Below are positions 11,762 through 22,949 of a stretch of DNA of 64,000 nucleotides, piece by piece. Position numbers and translations under genes: made by a program. Below the pieces are notes generated by a model. The model worked only from the letters and a program-made list of their open reading frames with translations, made no database searches and was not told the DNA's origin. The stretch's first letter is position 1. Every line of letters starts with the position of its first letter. Source of the DNA: Sporopachydermia quercuum (lineage: Eukaryota; Ascomycota; Sporopachydermiomycetes; Sporopachydermiales; Sporopachydermiaceae); assembly GCA_001599295.1 (NCBI GenBank), contig BCGN01000005.1, positions 248,001 through 312,000 of the forward strand, read 5' to 3'.

Positions 11762-12635
11762 ATGGCAGTTCAGCCAAAGAGTAGAGTAAGCTCAAAAGCA
11801 AAAGAACTGAATGGGTCGATAAAACAGCAAGATAAGAAAAGAAGGCAGGTGTTCAAACAGGTTCTTAGTAATCCTTATGGTTCAATCTCTTGGTAAGTGC
11901 TCATTTGTATATCTATATGGTTGAGAATAGCTAAATAACCGTTGAGCTACCAAACACTACTTACTTACCGTGAGCTTACCTATACACACCCGTTCGTCAT
12001 TATTTTTGATCATATACTAATTNTACTACAGGCCTTTGGCTTCTCAAGCTTTGCTGCAGGACCTATTGGAGTTGTTACTTACAGGGCTTGAAAGTCAAAA
12101 TGACAAGGGAAATCCAACTTTTGTCTGCACTGGTTTCAATTCAACGGTGAAAGCATTGGAAACACAGTGTAAACTAATTAGAGAGAACAGCCAAAAAGCT
12201 TTACGGACTTCAGATAAAGATTTCAACGTGAAGAACCCAATAGTTGCTGTATTTGTTTGCAGACTAGATATATCATCCTCATTATTGTACTCTTATCTAC
12301 CAAAGCTATGCTTATTGGCATCTTCAAAAGGCACTACTAATAACACCTCAACGATCGTGGATATTAAACTGATATCTTTACCCAAAGGTAGTATAGAAAA
12401 ACTGTCATTGATATTACAAAAACCTTCATGCGGTATCTTAGCAATAAGGAGAAACGCCGCAGGATTTAAATTTTTACTTGACAAGCTTGATGATAAGAAT
12501 GAGGAAGGAAATCCTGTTATTCCTTCGCTACAGGCTCCGTGGCTGGAAAATAACCCTCTTTACCAGCTTGTTAATATAAAATATCTAGAAACATCCGCAC
12601 CTATGAAGCCCAAGAAAGGGAAAAATAGTTCATAG
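11762..12635 (+). CDS. POP3: Pop3-like subunit of RNase P and RNase MRP, two exons
   Basis: Pop3 is a nuclear protein subunit shared by RNase P (tRNA 5' processing) and RNase MRP (rRNA processing). Exon 1 (11762-11892) encodes a basic N-terminus with DKKRRQVFKQVLSNPYG, matching the Pop3 start pattern KRRQVYKPVLDNPF. A 139-nt intron (11893-12031) has GTAAGT, TACTAAT and ACAG. Exon 2 (12032-12635) begins inside the codon for Trp (TG|G) and continues PLASQALLQDLL. The core has VFVCRLD, LPKLCLLAS, IKLISLPKGS and GILAIRRN, equivalent to VCLFVCNKD, IPLLCYMAP, VKLVQLPKS and GMLLLRCDD in the yeast protein, and ends in a Lys-rich tail. Total 244 residues. Its stop is 8 bp from the HMI1 stop. Confidence 0.85.
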
Positions 12636-12643
12636 TGGTTTAA

Positions 12644-15360
12644 TTATTTCAACTGCTTTAGTATACGGAATAATGGAGACCGATAGCCATGCTGCAGTTT
12701 TAACGCAATTGAAATTGAGCTCATTCTCATTTTAGATGGCAATGTCGGCCTCATTTTCATTCTGTGTGGAGATGTGGTTGATATGGCTTTTGTTGAGATA
12801 TATCTTGCATTAGTCGGTATTTTCCTATTCAACGGTGACCACGATTTAGTATCCCTTGCCGAGTTCATTGGTGGATGATCAATGTCATGGGTCATGTTAT
12901 CTTTATACAACAATTCTTTTAGATATCGATATTGGTTTTCATCTAGAGCCGGTTTTTCATGGGCTAAATGACTCGCCATGGGTCCTGTTAGATATTCCGA
13001 TACCACATCTTTGAACTCATAATCACCAGTTGGAACATAGTAATGAAGGAAACCTAAGATACTACTGTTAGTTTTTTTTAATTTTTTTAATTTTTTAATT
13101 TTTTTGATTATCAAAAGCTGTGCTGACTATNTCGAAGTGCCATTGAATGCAATGCAAGTGAGCTTCCGTTATTTAACTTACCCTTTGCTCTACTACTGCC
13201 ATACGCTAGTATTCTGACGTCTTCGCTTGGATCAAGGAAACTGGAATTGACTAGCGGATAGTTGTTTTCTGTTATGTTAACTAAAAAAACGGCCCCGAAT
13301 TCCATACCTTAAATGGTTAGTGTTCATTCAGTGATGTGTCTTAGAAACATTGCTGTTCTTCCACTGAATCAACTTCAGGTTTATAGAAACAATGTTGAAG
13401 AAAATAATGCAAACATACCATGCACACCATGAATTGTTGATACAACAATTCTCTAAATTAAACAGTTAGTAAATACCGTTAGTAAATACACATATGTCGT
13501 GAAAAACTGTAAATGAAATAACAAAGCAGCAGTACGTACTTCAGGATCTAGTTCAATTTCATCATTGCTAAGATAATCAAGAAAATCATTCAAAACATTA
13601 CTATCAGGATCAATTCCCAATTGCTTCTTGTATTCCTGTCGTTCAAAATACATCCGAGCTTTCCCATACATATTCATAGCTTTTCTTCTCCGAATAACTT
13701 CGACGTCATATACAGTTTCATCCATATCAACTTCTATTGTCTTTGAAACTTTATCAAGTATCTGTAGAAGAATTTGATAGCGTTCTTGTCCTGCTTCTGC
13801 ATACCGAATACAATCATTAACTGTGTCGATTAACGTCTTCACACCATTTTTGGTTGTCTGAGGAATGTTACTAATATCTTGAATGACGTCCCATAGATTC
13901 GTCTCACTGTTAGTTAAATTTCTCAGCTTTATTATGGTTGGCATTCTAAAATATTTCAAATCTAATAGTAATCTTGTTAGATGCAAATCATCAGCTTGAT
14001 CGTTTATAACTTTTAGATAGTATAGCATTCTGGTATCGAATAAATTGTCAGCATTTGAATACAATGGATTTACTCTGATCCTCCATGTTCTGAGCTGTTC
14101 ATGAATTTGAAGACATTCCTGTTTAGTTCGAGCTAAAATTGCCATATCTCCTATAGGTATCATCCTTCCAGTGTTTGTTTCTAACCTCCTAGCTTCTTCC
14201 ATTATCATCTCTAGCTGAGAGGATCTATCTGCAGGAGCCGAAATTAAAGGAGTAGGAATGTCAGAAGGTATTGAAGACTTGCTATTACTCTGTTGATAGA
14301 ACTGTCTTTCAGTGGGATGATAAGTGTGCACTATTCTAAATAGTTCTTCAGTCGTTGCCACGATTTTACTGCTGGATCTGAAATTACAATCTAGCTCAAA
14401 TATTGACGATTTATTGTTGGGTATATTAGCAAATCCAGTCAGCCAATCCCTATTTGCTCCATTCCATTCGAATATTCTCTGCGAGAAGTTCCCTGCAACT
14501 GTAACTTTGCTGTATGCTCTGTTAAATGGATCTTCAATGTATGCATTTCTTGTACTTGGCGAGCTGTTTGAGAGAAGAAACCGTAATAGAAATTCATATT
14601 GGGAATCAGAGGCATCCTGTAGATCATCAACAAAGACCATTTCATATTTCCCTGTATTATTTGAGCTTTGAGACACGAGTTTTATTACTTCCTTTAGCAC
14701 CTGGCTGTAATCCAAACAATTGTAGTATTCACAGATCTTTTCATACATTCTGGTATAAAACTCACCAGGTGCAGAAGCTAAGTTTCCTCTAGCATCAACT
14801 TCATGAATTAAATGCTGATGTTTATTTGTCTTTTCTAAAGCTCTCACTAATAAGTCCCGTAAAAAGCTGATATCTTCTGTTTCAATGAATTTTGGCTTAC
14901 TGTTACTATTGGTACTAGTATTAGTATCAGACGACATGTAAGCTTCATTAATAATACTTTTTGCTAGAGTATAGTAAGTATGGGTTATAATTTGCTCAGC
15001 AATTATTGGTCCCCCTAGTTGTTTTAAATACTTTTTCATTTGACATATGCTACCTCTGGAAATTGATATATATAGTATAGTCGATGGATCAACACCTTGA
15101 TTTACACTGTGAACTATCCTCATTGCCATGGTATATGTCTTACCTGTACCACTATGGCCATAAATTAGTACTGCATCGTCAATAGAACTTTGAACAATAT
15201 TCAACTGGGTTCTGGTGACATTGACTTCTTTTACTTTAATAGAATTCGGATTAGTTATAAGTTCACTAACAGTGAAATCTGGGGTTTCATTGAATCTCCT
15301 ACTAGTTGGTTTTGAGGAGCCAGAGTCTTCAACTGAACCATTTGATGGTGTCTTCGTCAT
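12644..15360 (-). CDS. HMI1: Hmi1-like mitochondrial UvrD-family DNA helicase, four exons
   Basis: A 796-residue 3'-5' superfamily-1 helicase like S. cerevisiae Hmi1, which maintains mitochondrial DNA. Exons are 13540-15360, 13419-13452 (34 nt), 13182-13307 and 12644-13053; all joins are in phase. Introns: 13453-13539 (GTACGT, TACTAAC, TTTAG), 13308-13418 (GTATGT, CACTAAC, acceptor TTTAAG) and 13054-13181 (GTAAGT, ACTAAC, CTTAG). Motif I is GHSGTGKT (about residue 70), motif II FVDDLQDAS, motif III VAGNFSQRIFEWNGA, motif IV LDCNFRSS. The micro-exon plus exon 3 recreates motif V (VSTIHGVHGMEFGAVFLVN), and the exon 3/4 join motif VI (ILAYGSSRAKGFLHYYV). The C-terminus (KLQHGYRSPLFRILKQLK) is basic and amphipathic, like the C-terminal mitochondrial import signal known for Hmi1; no N-terminal presequence is seen. 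Motif II has DDLQD instead of DEFQD. Confidence 0.88.
13419..13452 (-). other. HMI1: 34-nt micro-exon of HMI1 carrying helicase motif V
   Basis: Reads RIVVSTIHGVH plus one base. It is flanked upstream by TACTAACTGTTTAATTTAG and downstream by GTATGT. Skipping it would delete the VSTIH core of motif V and shift the frame, since 34 is not a multiple of 3. Confidence 0.85.
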
Positions 15361-16322
15361 GCTGATCCCTGTGATAGCTAGACTCTTGGTGTTATGATAG
15401 TAATAAGAAGATGCGTTGGCTATGTGGTTGTTACGTCACAACTCTGTTTGGCTCTCTCGTGGAGCTTGAATTGACTAGGTTGTGTATAAAATGGTTGGGA
15501 TCTTTGGACTACTAGTACATTTTCGACATTTCATCTCAAGATGTCATCAAAACCCACAGAAGACAGGNANGTTGTGGCTACTTTTTGAGTGAGCTTCTTA
15601 GATTATCATTTCTCTAACCTCTAACCTGTTACTATACAGACAAATATATATATCATCCTGATAATGGTTGGGCATAGTATTATTTGGGTGGGCCTAATAG
15701 CTACAATGTAAGAAGGGAAACAGTATGCATTGAGACGTGATGTCTTATGCCCTGATATGGAAGTTGGAATTAAAGTTATGAGAAGTTGAAAGACAGTTTG
15801 AACTTTAGTTTCATTTCCCAACAAAAGAAGATTAGTAAAACTAAAGACAAATGAAGATACTTGCATGAAAAGAAGTATTAAAAAGAGGGAAGAAATATAG
15901 AAAACGATGCATTAATTAGAAAAAAATTTGTGTCTTCTTACTTAGCAGATGTTTTGGTGCTGAATATACAGAAGTAAGTGAACAACTGAAGATCTACAAA
16001 CCTATCAAAATAAGGTGTGAATGGCAAAATTTATGCATACTCACTTAAACTTTATCTACATCAAAAGGGCCCTTAGAATAGAAATACTATATAAGTGCGA
16101 TACTATACGCATTAGTATATGGATACATTAAATTGGATTGGATTTCATAGTAGAAATCTATTGTTAAATTAGTTTTATTCTACTCTATAGTTTCAGTAAA
16201 GCTTGAGGACACATAACTTGTCTACTTCGTCATCATTATCTAAGAATAACTATCATATAACTTCTAGTGTTTCAACATACATGACGCACTAACATCATTA
16301 CATTAACAAACCAACTATCCAT
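15361..16322. other. intergenic region, HMI1 promoter side and VPS52 3' flank
   Basis: Holds the HMI1 promoter (minus strand) and the region past the VPS52 stop. An 81-codon minus-strand frame with ATG (15621-15866) shows no family motif and unbiased codons, so I do not call it. A TATAAAA occurs on the plus strand near 15487, which is not the strand of the adjacent genes. Confidence 0.45.
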
Positions 16323-18528
16323 TCATTCTCTATTCTGGGGCTTATATGCTTCTGTCAGTAGCTTGAAATGTTTCCTTTCTTCATCTGCTAAAACACCTTC
16401 ACATTCGTCAACATTTCTGAGTAGTTGGGTATAGTTCATCAACAGAAACTTCTCTCGTTTGCTTGATTGAACTGTATGGGTCTTGTCAGTTAAACCAGCA
16501 CTGGCTTTAGTCAGAGCTGATTCATATTCATTCCTTAATCGAAGTAAACTATTAGCCAATGGCTCACTTTGAGGCGATATTTCGATGTCAACACTCAGAT
16601 TGGAAAGCCTGAGTAAAACTGAAAGGAAATGGCCAAACTGAATAGTCAAAGGATGCAATGACGTTCCAATGGCAGTTAGATCATTTGAGAGATTATGTTT
16701 GAGAGGAGAATAGAAAGACGATTTAGAAGCAGCTTTCCTTATGTTTTCACAATGGGCATCCATGATATGTTGAAATTTAGGCCATAGGAGAATCATTTGA
16801 TAATTGAAATAATCCTCCATAGCTGGAACTAATCTGTGTTGCAACTCAAATTGAAACTTCTGACACATTCTTATACAGATGAGAACACCAAAACAATCAT
16901 AGGAGTTATCAAACAGAGTTTTGGTATATAATTGACCCATTTGATAGCTTGCACCAAATATCTCATTGACTATCATATTACATTCTTCTCCTGATTTTAT
17001 TGCAAAGAAGTCATTGCAGAATTGATACTCAGAACAACCGTTATCTAATAAAACTAAATTCAAGTTCCTAAAACCAACTTCCGGCCAATAAGCCATCGTT
17101 GAAATTTCAGCTATTTGGCTCAACATTGCTGAAGGAGTCTTCTCAAATTCTATTCTATTTCCAACCATTAGATATTCCGTTATAGAGACCACGTTTAGTT
17201 CTCTAAACGTGGAATTTCTTTGGGACTGGTTGGAAAATATATTTAATCCAGCTTTAGTACTTTCTGATGTCTCATTGGCTCCTAATAATATATCTTTACC
17301 TACTTTACGTATTTTCAGCTTTTCTAATGATGCAAGATACTTTCTGAACCCTGATAGATAGTACCATCTCATAGTATGGACATAAGCTTGTCGTAGGTCT
17401 TGCGAGAGTCTCAAATGATGTTTTTGCAAGAATCTGAAGATATCTTTGAGCTCTAGCATTTGTTTCTGGATGTGTTGAGCATTTGTTCCTGGAATCCTCA
17501 AGTGTTTAATTTGGTTAGCAATGTGATTGCGTATACATTCAATAGCTCTAGCTATTAGAAGATTCAAGAAAGAAAGCGTAGATGAGATAAGAGCAAACTG
17601 AATTGGTTGAGATCCAGAATTTGATGGGTTTTCGTTTTCTTTTTCGTTTTCGATAGTAGATGTTGTAGCCCTATTTTGAGATTCCAGCACATCATTGCCA
17701 TTGCCATTGATTTTTTTGCTATTCCTCTTTAATTCAATTTTCTTCTTCCATTCTGCTTCAAACTGTTTTATCTCCTCATATTTTTGATCGATTGCATTAT
17801 ACATCTCCATAGTACTGACATTAATATCATCTTGGGTTATCGCAGATATCCACTCAGGAGGTAGTGATACAGTCTTTGCTACTTCTAGCATGTCAGCTTC
17901 TAAGCTTGCTCTTTTTTCAGCTCTTAAAATCAGGGATTTCGACCTTTCTTGTAAGTTCTCCATTTCCAAGGATAAACCTGCGAGTTTAGAGTGAAAATCA
18001 TTGAGATAGTTTGACAAGGGATCTATGGATGANATAGCTTTGGTGATACCTTCGTTTAACTCAGTCAATTGTTTGTAGGTTTCATTGTAAATTGTTTTTA
18101 AAGAAGAGTCAGGTGACTCTGTGAATGAAAGGTCGAGTTTTGTAATATTATAGCGGAGATCTTGTAGGGAGTTATCGGGATCATTGTTGGTTTGTATGAT
18201 AGGTTTTAATGCTTCGATGTTTATTTTTTCACTGTGGTGGTTTGATGCTTTGGTAGTCTAAGGAGATACTGTTAGCTGACAATATTTAATTCCAATCAGC
18301 TCGATATTTGACGGCAACCAAACCAAAAAAGTGGACAGTTCTAGTATTCGATTGATACTAGCAGCGCTGAAATAAATATATACTTACGTTTAGATCCCAT
18401 GATCCTTTGAGAATACTATCTAATAAATCTATTTTGTTAATCTCGGAAGCCGGGGAACCAGCCGGAGGAGCTTTCTCCATGGACTTCATGGACAGCGTCC
18501 TTTTCCTTCCTCTTATCACAGTTGCCAT
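16323..18528 (-). CDS. VPS52: Vps52-like subunit of the GARP tethering complex, two exons
   Basis: Vps52 (Sac2) is a core subunit of GARP, which tethers endosome-derived vesicles at the trans-Golgi. Exon 1 (18388-18528) encodes MATVIRGRKRTLSMKSMEK and ends at GSWDLN. A 130-nt intron (18258-18387) has GTAAGT, GCTAAC and CTTAG. Exon 2 (16323-18257) begins TTKASNHH, phase 0; total 691 residues. Family signatures are the N-terminal helical SNARE-like region with LEMENLQERSKSLILR, VSLPPEWISAI, an IPGTNAQHIQKQMLELKDIFRFL segment, YVHTMRWYYLSGFRKYLASL, and VLLDNGCSEYQFCNDFF, all matching VPS52 order. An Asn/Glu-rich linker sits near residues 165-220. The first in-frame codon of the long exon region seen alone would be a TTG; the ATG in exon 1 resolves the start. 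Confidence 0.88.
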
Positions 18529-18878
18529 TGCTGAATTTGAATTGAAGAATTGTTAAGGAAAGACGTTAAAAGTTGATAACATATAAATTATAGAACAAAC
18601 AATAATAATAGATAAGCACCATTATTGAGTTATATGTATGTTGGCAAAAACATGATGGGGTTAACTCGGAGAATATGGGTGAGTAGGCTCAAAAGCGGAA
18701 AAAATAAGTAATTAAATTTCGGAAAGGATCCAAGATAAGATTTGATCAGTGTTTAGTTATAGTTTCCGAGATTCTGATTAGTCTCTCGTGGTTTGAAAAT
18801 TAACATAGCAATACTTTTCTATGATTTACTCGATTTAGTTAATATAATGATAATTATTATTATTGGACATCATCGACT
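18529..18878. other. spacer between VPS52 and RFC4
   Basis: VPS52 promoter and RFC4 3' flank, both genes on the minus strand. AT-rich with a short TAA/ATT triplet run near 18850-18865. No gene seen. Confidence 0.5.
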
Positions 18879-20140
18879 TTATACACGGTTAGCATCAGTT
18901 ATCTCACATAATCTTGCGAGACAACCAGCAATTTGAAGTTGGGTAGATACACCTTCCAATACCTTCATATGAGTGAAACCTATCTGTTTTATAAACTCAA
19001 GACGAACTCCTTCACGTAAATTATCCATCGTCTTAGTGACTCTGAAAGCTGTTGTAATAATATCAATTGCACTGTAACCTTTGTCCCATAAAAATGATAA
19101 TTTATCCAAGGCATCATCAATTTTTTGTTCATGGCAAAAATTAACCATTTCTCGAACAACTAATGGATGAGGCGAATCAACAATCTTAAATACATTATCA
19201 CCGTTAACAAGACCGTAACCTGCTACAGTACTTTGTAGGTTATTAATTGCTTGTCTCATATCACCTTCAGCTGTAAAGATCAAAGCACTTAAACCATCTT
19301 CAGNATACTTCACGTCTTCCATTTTGATAATCTCCAATAAACGTTTTAATACTTGTTGATCTGTCAATCTTCCGTATCGTAGAATTGCACATCTGGATTG
19401 TAATGGTTCAATGATTTTATTTGACTGATTACAAGCAAATGCAAATCTTGTAGTGTTTGAATATAATTCCATAATTCTTCTCAAAGCTTGTTGAGCGCCC
19501 GGCGTCATTGAGTCAGCTTCATCTAGTATTATAATTTTTTGTCTTCCTTGTGGCAAAGACACTTTCTTCTGTGCAAAAGATTTGATTCTATTTCTCACAA
19601 CTTCAATTCCTCTGTCATCACTTGCATTCAGTTCTAATACTGCATCTCCATATGCTTTACCTAATAGCTCTCTTGCTAAACAATGAATAGATGTAGTTTT
19701 ACCAATACCAGGTAGACCCTATTGACCCAATCGTTAATATTAACCCTATACAATTCCTGGAAAAACGATCAAAAGATGAAAAAAAGAAGGCTACTCCATT
19801 AATAAGCAAATCCGATTTCAATCATCGAATCATCAAGTCAGACATACAGAAATGATCATATGAGGCATATTACCATCACGAGCTATTAGCTCTAGGCGCT
19901 CAACTGTATCTTCATTGCCAACTATGTCTTTCAGCAGATGTGGCCTATATTTTTCTACCCTATTTGAGTGTTAGTGTCCATCAAAATATAGTAAGCGATG
20001 GTCCGTGGTCGTAACCAATTTGGACCCAGCAGCATATGAAGATGCAGCATCTGATACACCGATTTTGCAAGTTGCGCGTACCATGGTAATTCCAGTTTTC
20101 GGTTTGGGTTTGGTTTCAATGCTCCACTATCCGTTGCCAT
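18879..20140 (-). CDS. RFC4: Rfc4-like clamp-loader subunit, three exons
   Basis: Replication factor C small subunit, an AAA+ ATPase that loads PCNA at primer ends. Exons 20082-20140, 19848-19959 and 18879-19718 join to 336 residues (S. cerevisiae 323). Intron 1 (122 nt) has GTACGC, CACTAAC and AATAG and splits the Trp codon of LPWVEKYRP. Intron 2 (129 nt) has GTATGT, TATTAAC and AATAG and falls exactly before the Walker A motif GLPGIGKTT. Other RFC boxes: [19 protein letters not shown], Walker [10 protein letters not shown], the SRC motif [11 protein letters not shown], and [11 protein letters not shown]. The isoform is Rfc4 because of [24 protein letters not shown] and [11 protein letters not shown] palindromic ACGCGT (MluI cell-cycle box) at 20287-20292 lies 147 bp upstream of the ATG. 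Confidence 0.95.
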
Positions 20141-20661
20141 TGTGAGAAGATTACTGTACTACCATAAGTGATTGAGCAGATAGAACAGCTTCAAGGACAA
20201 TCATCAGACGCTTGTCAATTGATTGAAGCTTGTGATCAAGAGAAAAACTCAAAGAACTGATAAGTGTTTCTTCTGTTTAGTATTTGACGCGTAGCAAAAC
20301 CAAAAATATGAGCTATTGTTTCCGATTTACTTTTTCGGAGATGATGTTTTGTATTTTATCCGAGCTGAAAGTATCCGGAAAATTTGACAATTATTTCCGC
20401 TATTTTTTGATCATTGTGGGCTATGTAAGAACGTCTACTCTTTATATGATAAATGTAACAACAGTTTCTATTAGACCACAAAATTTGTTTCTTTCTTGAC
20501 AACATAATTCATTACAGACTTTCTCTGCGATCGCTACTATCGTCTTTTCATCAGTAGACATACGTATCTTATGTTTAGTATATACAGCACCTTATCTTCT
20601 ATNTGGTTGGTTTGTTTCATGACCTCCCACAAAATAAAGAGGAGGCTTGACGGGATAACTT
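20141..20661. other. RFC4 promoter and TRM10 3' flank
   Basis: Contains one ACGCGT site (20287-20292) in the RFC4 promoter. A 71-codon plus-strand frame (20284-20499) has no family resemblance and is not called. Confidence 0.5.
20287..20292. promoter_or_regulatory. candidate MCB element (ACGCGT) upstream of RFC4
   Basis: A palindromic ACGCGT sits 147 bp upstream of the RFC4 ATG. MBF binds this element to drive G1/S expression of replication genes in budding yeasts, so placement fits the gene. A single hexamer can also be chance. Confidence 0.5.
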
Positions 20662-21841
20662 CTAATTAGCAGCGTTATTGATGGTCGTTTCCTTTCTATT
20701 TGATTCTTCACTGTCTTTGATTCCTACAGTAGCATCTTCTGTGTCTCCATCTTCTTCTACTTGTTTTCCTTCTGAATTAGTGATAAGCTTCCTTGGAGGT
20801 AGAACAGCCTCAAAAGCTAGCTTCCAGTCTTTAGTACTAAACCATTGCAATAATAGCTCAAATACATGGTTAGTTGTAAGGACCTTTCTACCTGATATCT
20901 TAACATACTGATCAATCGGTAATCTACCAGTCTTGAGACCCGCGGATTCTGCTTTGTTCTTACAAAGATCTTTATATCTACCTTTATCCACAATACCTCC
21001 AATGATATATGTGAAATTTGGTTCAAGTTCCTCAATCATATTATCTGAATCAGATGACAGGTATAATATTCGGCTTCTTTCTTCTTCATCCTCGGGCAGT
21101 TTATCAACAAAGTCGTCCTCAGAGAACGTAAAGTGCTTCCAATATAAATGTTGATTCTTAAGACCAGTTTGGAATCTTTCTAGCAGCTTTTTGTTCAAAG
21201 ATGTTACTTGAAAGTCAACACAGAAAGGTGCTTTTCTATTCTCTGAATAGCTGCGAACTATTTGCGATGATAAAGAAGTTCTTTCCTAGTTTATATAGTT
21301 AGTATTGCTAGCAAGACTCAAATACGGTAGATAGGACAGATTTTCTTAAGTTTTGTTATTCTTCAGCGCTCATGACTTTTCCTAGCTGTTTCCAGACCAT
21401 TGTAGAACATAGCAAAACAGTAAAGNAAACTCAACTGGTACACTTATTCTTTATACATACCTTGTCAGTCATTAGTTCATCAAAAGCACAATCAATAATA
21501 ACCTTAACAGGTATAGGTGTTGGTGGTACCTTTGCTGGCTTCTGAGGCATAATTTCATCAGGGTTTAATCCTTGTTCTATAAGTTTCTTCTTCTCTTCTT
21601 CTAATCTTCTCCTCTTTTCAGCCTTCAGTTTTTTCCTTTTCTCTTTCTTTTCCTTCGACCATTGTGCTTTATTTTCCTCAAATTTCTCTTTCCGCAAAAG
21701 CCTCTTGTAGGCTGACTTTGTCATGCCTTCAGGAATAACCAATTTCTGTCTTGCAAACTTTCCATCATTGTTGGTTGTGCTTTCGTTATCGACAGGTACA
21801 TCCTCAGTTGCTGGTACCTGAATCGATGCGTTCTCACTCAT
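20662..21841 (-). CDS. TRM10: Trm10-like tRNA (guanine-9-N1) methyltransferase, two exons
   Basis: Trm10 is a SPOUT-fold methyltransferase that makes m1G at position 9 of tRNAs using S-adenosylmethionine. Exon 1 (21461-21841) encodes an acidic start, the family block GMTKSAYKRLLRKEKFE, a Lys/Arg/Glu-rich basic helix for tRNA contact, and VKVIIDCAFDELMTDK. A 175-nt intron (21286-21460) has GTATGT, TACTAAC and ACTAG. Exon 2 (20662-21285) resumes ERTSLSSQIVRSYSENRKA in phase 0 and has the SPOUT core YIIGGIVDKGRYK, AGLKTGRLPIDQY and the TTNHVFELLLQW motif. The product is 334 residues (S. cerevisiae 293); the extra length is an acidic C-terminal tail (VEEDGDTED). Confidence 0.93.
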
Positions 21842-22949
21842 CTTTCTATACTATTAGATATGAAACCACAACCGTTTATTTCCTTACCGTATCCAAGCAG
21901 CCACATTAAGTCGACATACACATTTTCTTCTATCAGCAATTTGAATAATCAGGATAGGTCACTTAAAAATGACGAAAATCAGATCAATCAATAAATTTCA
22001 TAGTTTTCATAATGTAATGGGTCAGTTTTAATATTATGTAATCTGTAATAATTTTTCAGTTCCGCATCGTAGAACGGAAATAATAACCTGTCCATAAAAG
22101 AGATAATAACCCATGACGTAATCAAAAATAAAACAATTTATTCAATTGACTAATCATTTATTCATTTCCTCCTTATTTCCCCATGCTTCTTTCTGTGTCC
22201 ATCCCATCATCCATCCGGACATCCGGACAAAAATGATCCAGCTGAATCCCGAATAATGCCAGTTTCAGGACACACTAGCTTACTCTCTTACTCTGTGTCC
22301 CGAAGAAGCATCAGAAGATTGTGAAAAATTCATTTGATTCACCGTTCGCATACTCATTCTTCGTTAATAAATTAACATATTTTCACCAGTTTAATGCTAT
22401 AAATAAGTCGTTTGCTGAATTTTTTTGTAGTAGTAATAGAAAAATTCTCGTTTATAGAACGCTTAACGGCTCGAAAGGCGTGGAAAATAGGAAGAATATA
22501 GAAAAAACCAGCATACATATCGCTTCAATCTGGTTATAGGTTGATTGATGACTGTAAGAAAAGGATTGATGACTGTAAGAAAAGGATTGATTGTATTGAT
22601 AGATCGTTGATTGTTGTAATAGTAGTTCGTATCATTGTTGCTGAAAAGAACTTGAGTGAATAACCGCTAAGGAAAACTCATTAGAAAGAAACGAAAGAAA
22701 CTTTCTCATACTTGGTTATGATCGTCATTTGAGTCCCGGTTGCATTATTATTGGTCACTCGATGAGATAAGATATCTGATTTTTGTTACTATTATACAAA
22801 TTGAGAGAGAAAAAGCTTGTTAATATAACANTAGGGAATAACGAGCAAAGACAGGTTGAAATTTCAGTTTTTTTTCTTTATAATTCATCGTTTGGAAGAG
22901 TTGAGTTTGATTTGAATATCTAAGATTTGTTGTATTATCATANTCTAAT
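21842..22949. other. divergent region between TRM10 and the PQ-loop gene
   Basis: Promoter region for both genes. It contains a 21-bp unit duplicated in tandem (22544-22585) and the direct repeat 'ccggacat/ccggac' near 22215. A 72-codon plus-strand frame at 22321 starts with GTG and is not called. Confidence 0.5.
22544..22585. repeat. tandem duplication of a 21-bp unit
   Basis: Two perfect adjacent copies of a 21-bp unit beginning attgatgactgtaag, with a third partial match (attgat) after them. It lies in the promoter region of the PQ-loop gene and looks like a recent slippage or tandem duplication. Confidence 0.8.

Noticed and set aside
13111-13305. A stand-alone 64-residue ORF starting MEFGAVFLVN, first considered as a TRAPP-type small protein.
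   Set aside because: Splice signals on both sides make it exon 3 of HMI1; MEFGAVFLVN is the second half of helicase motif V.
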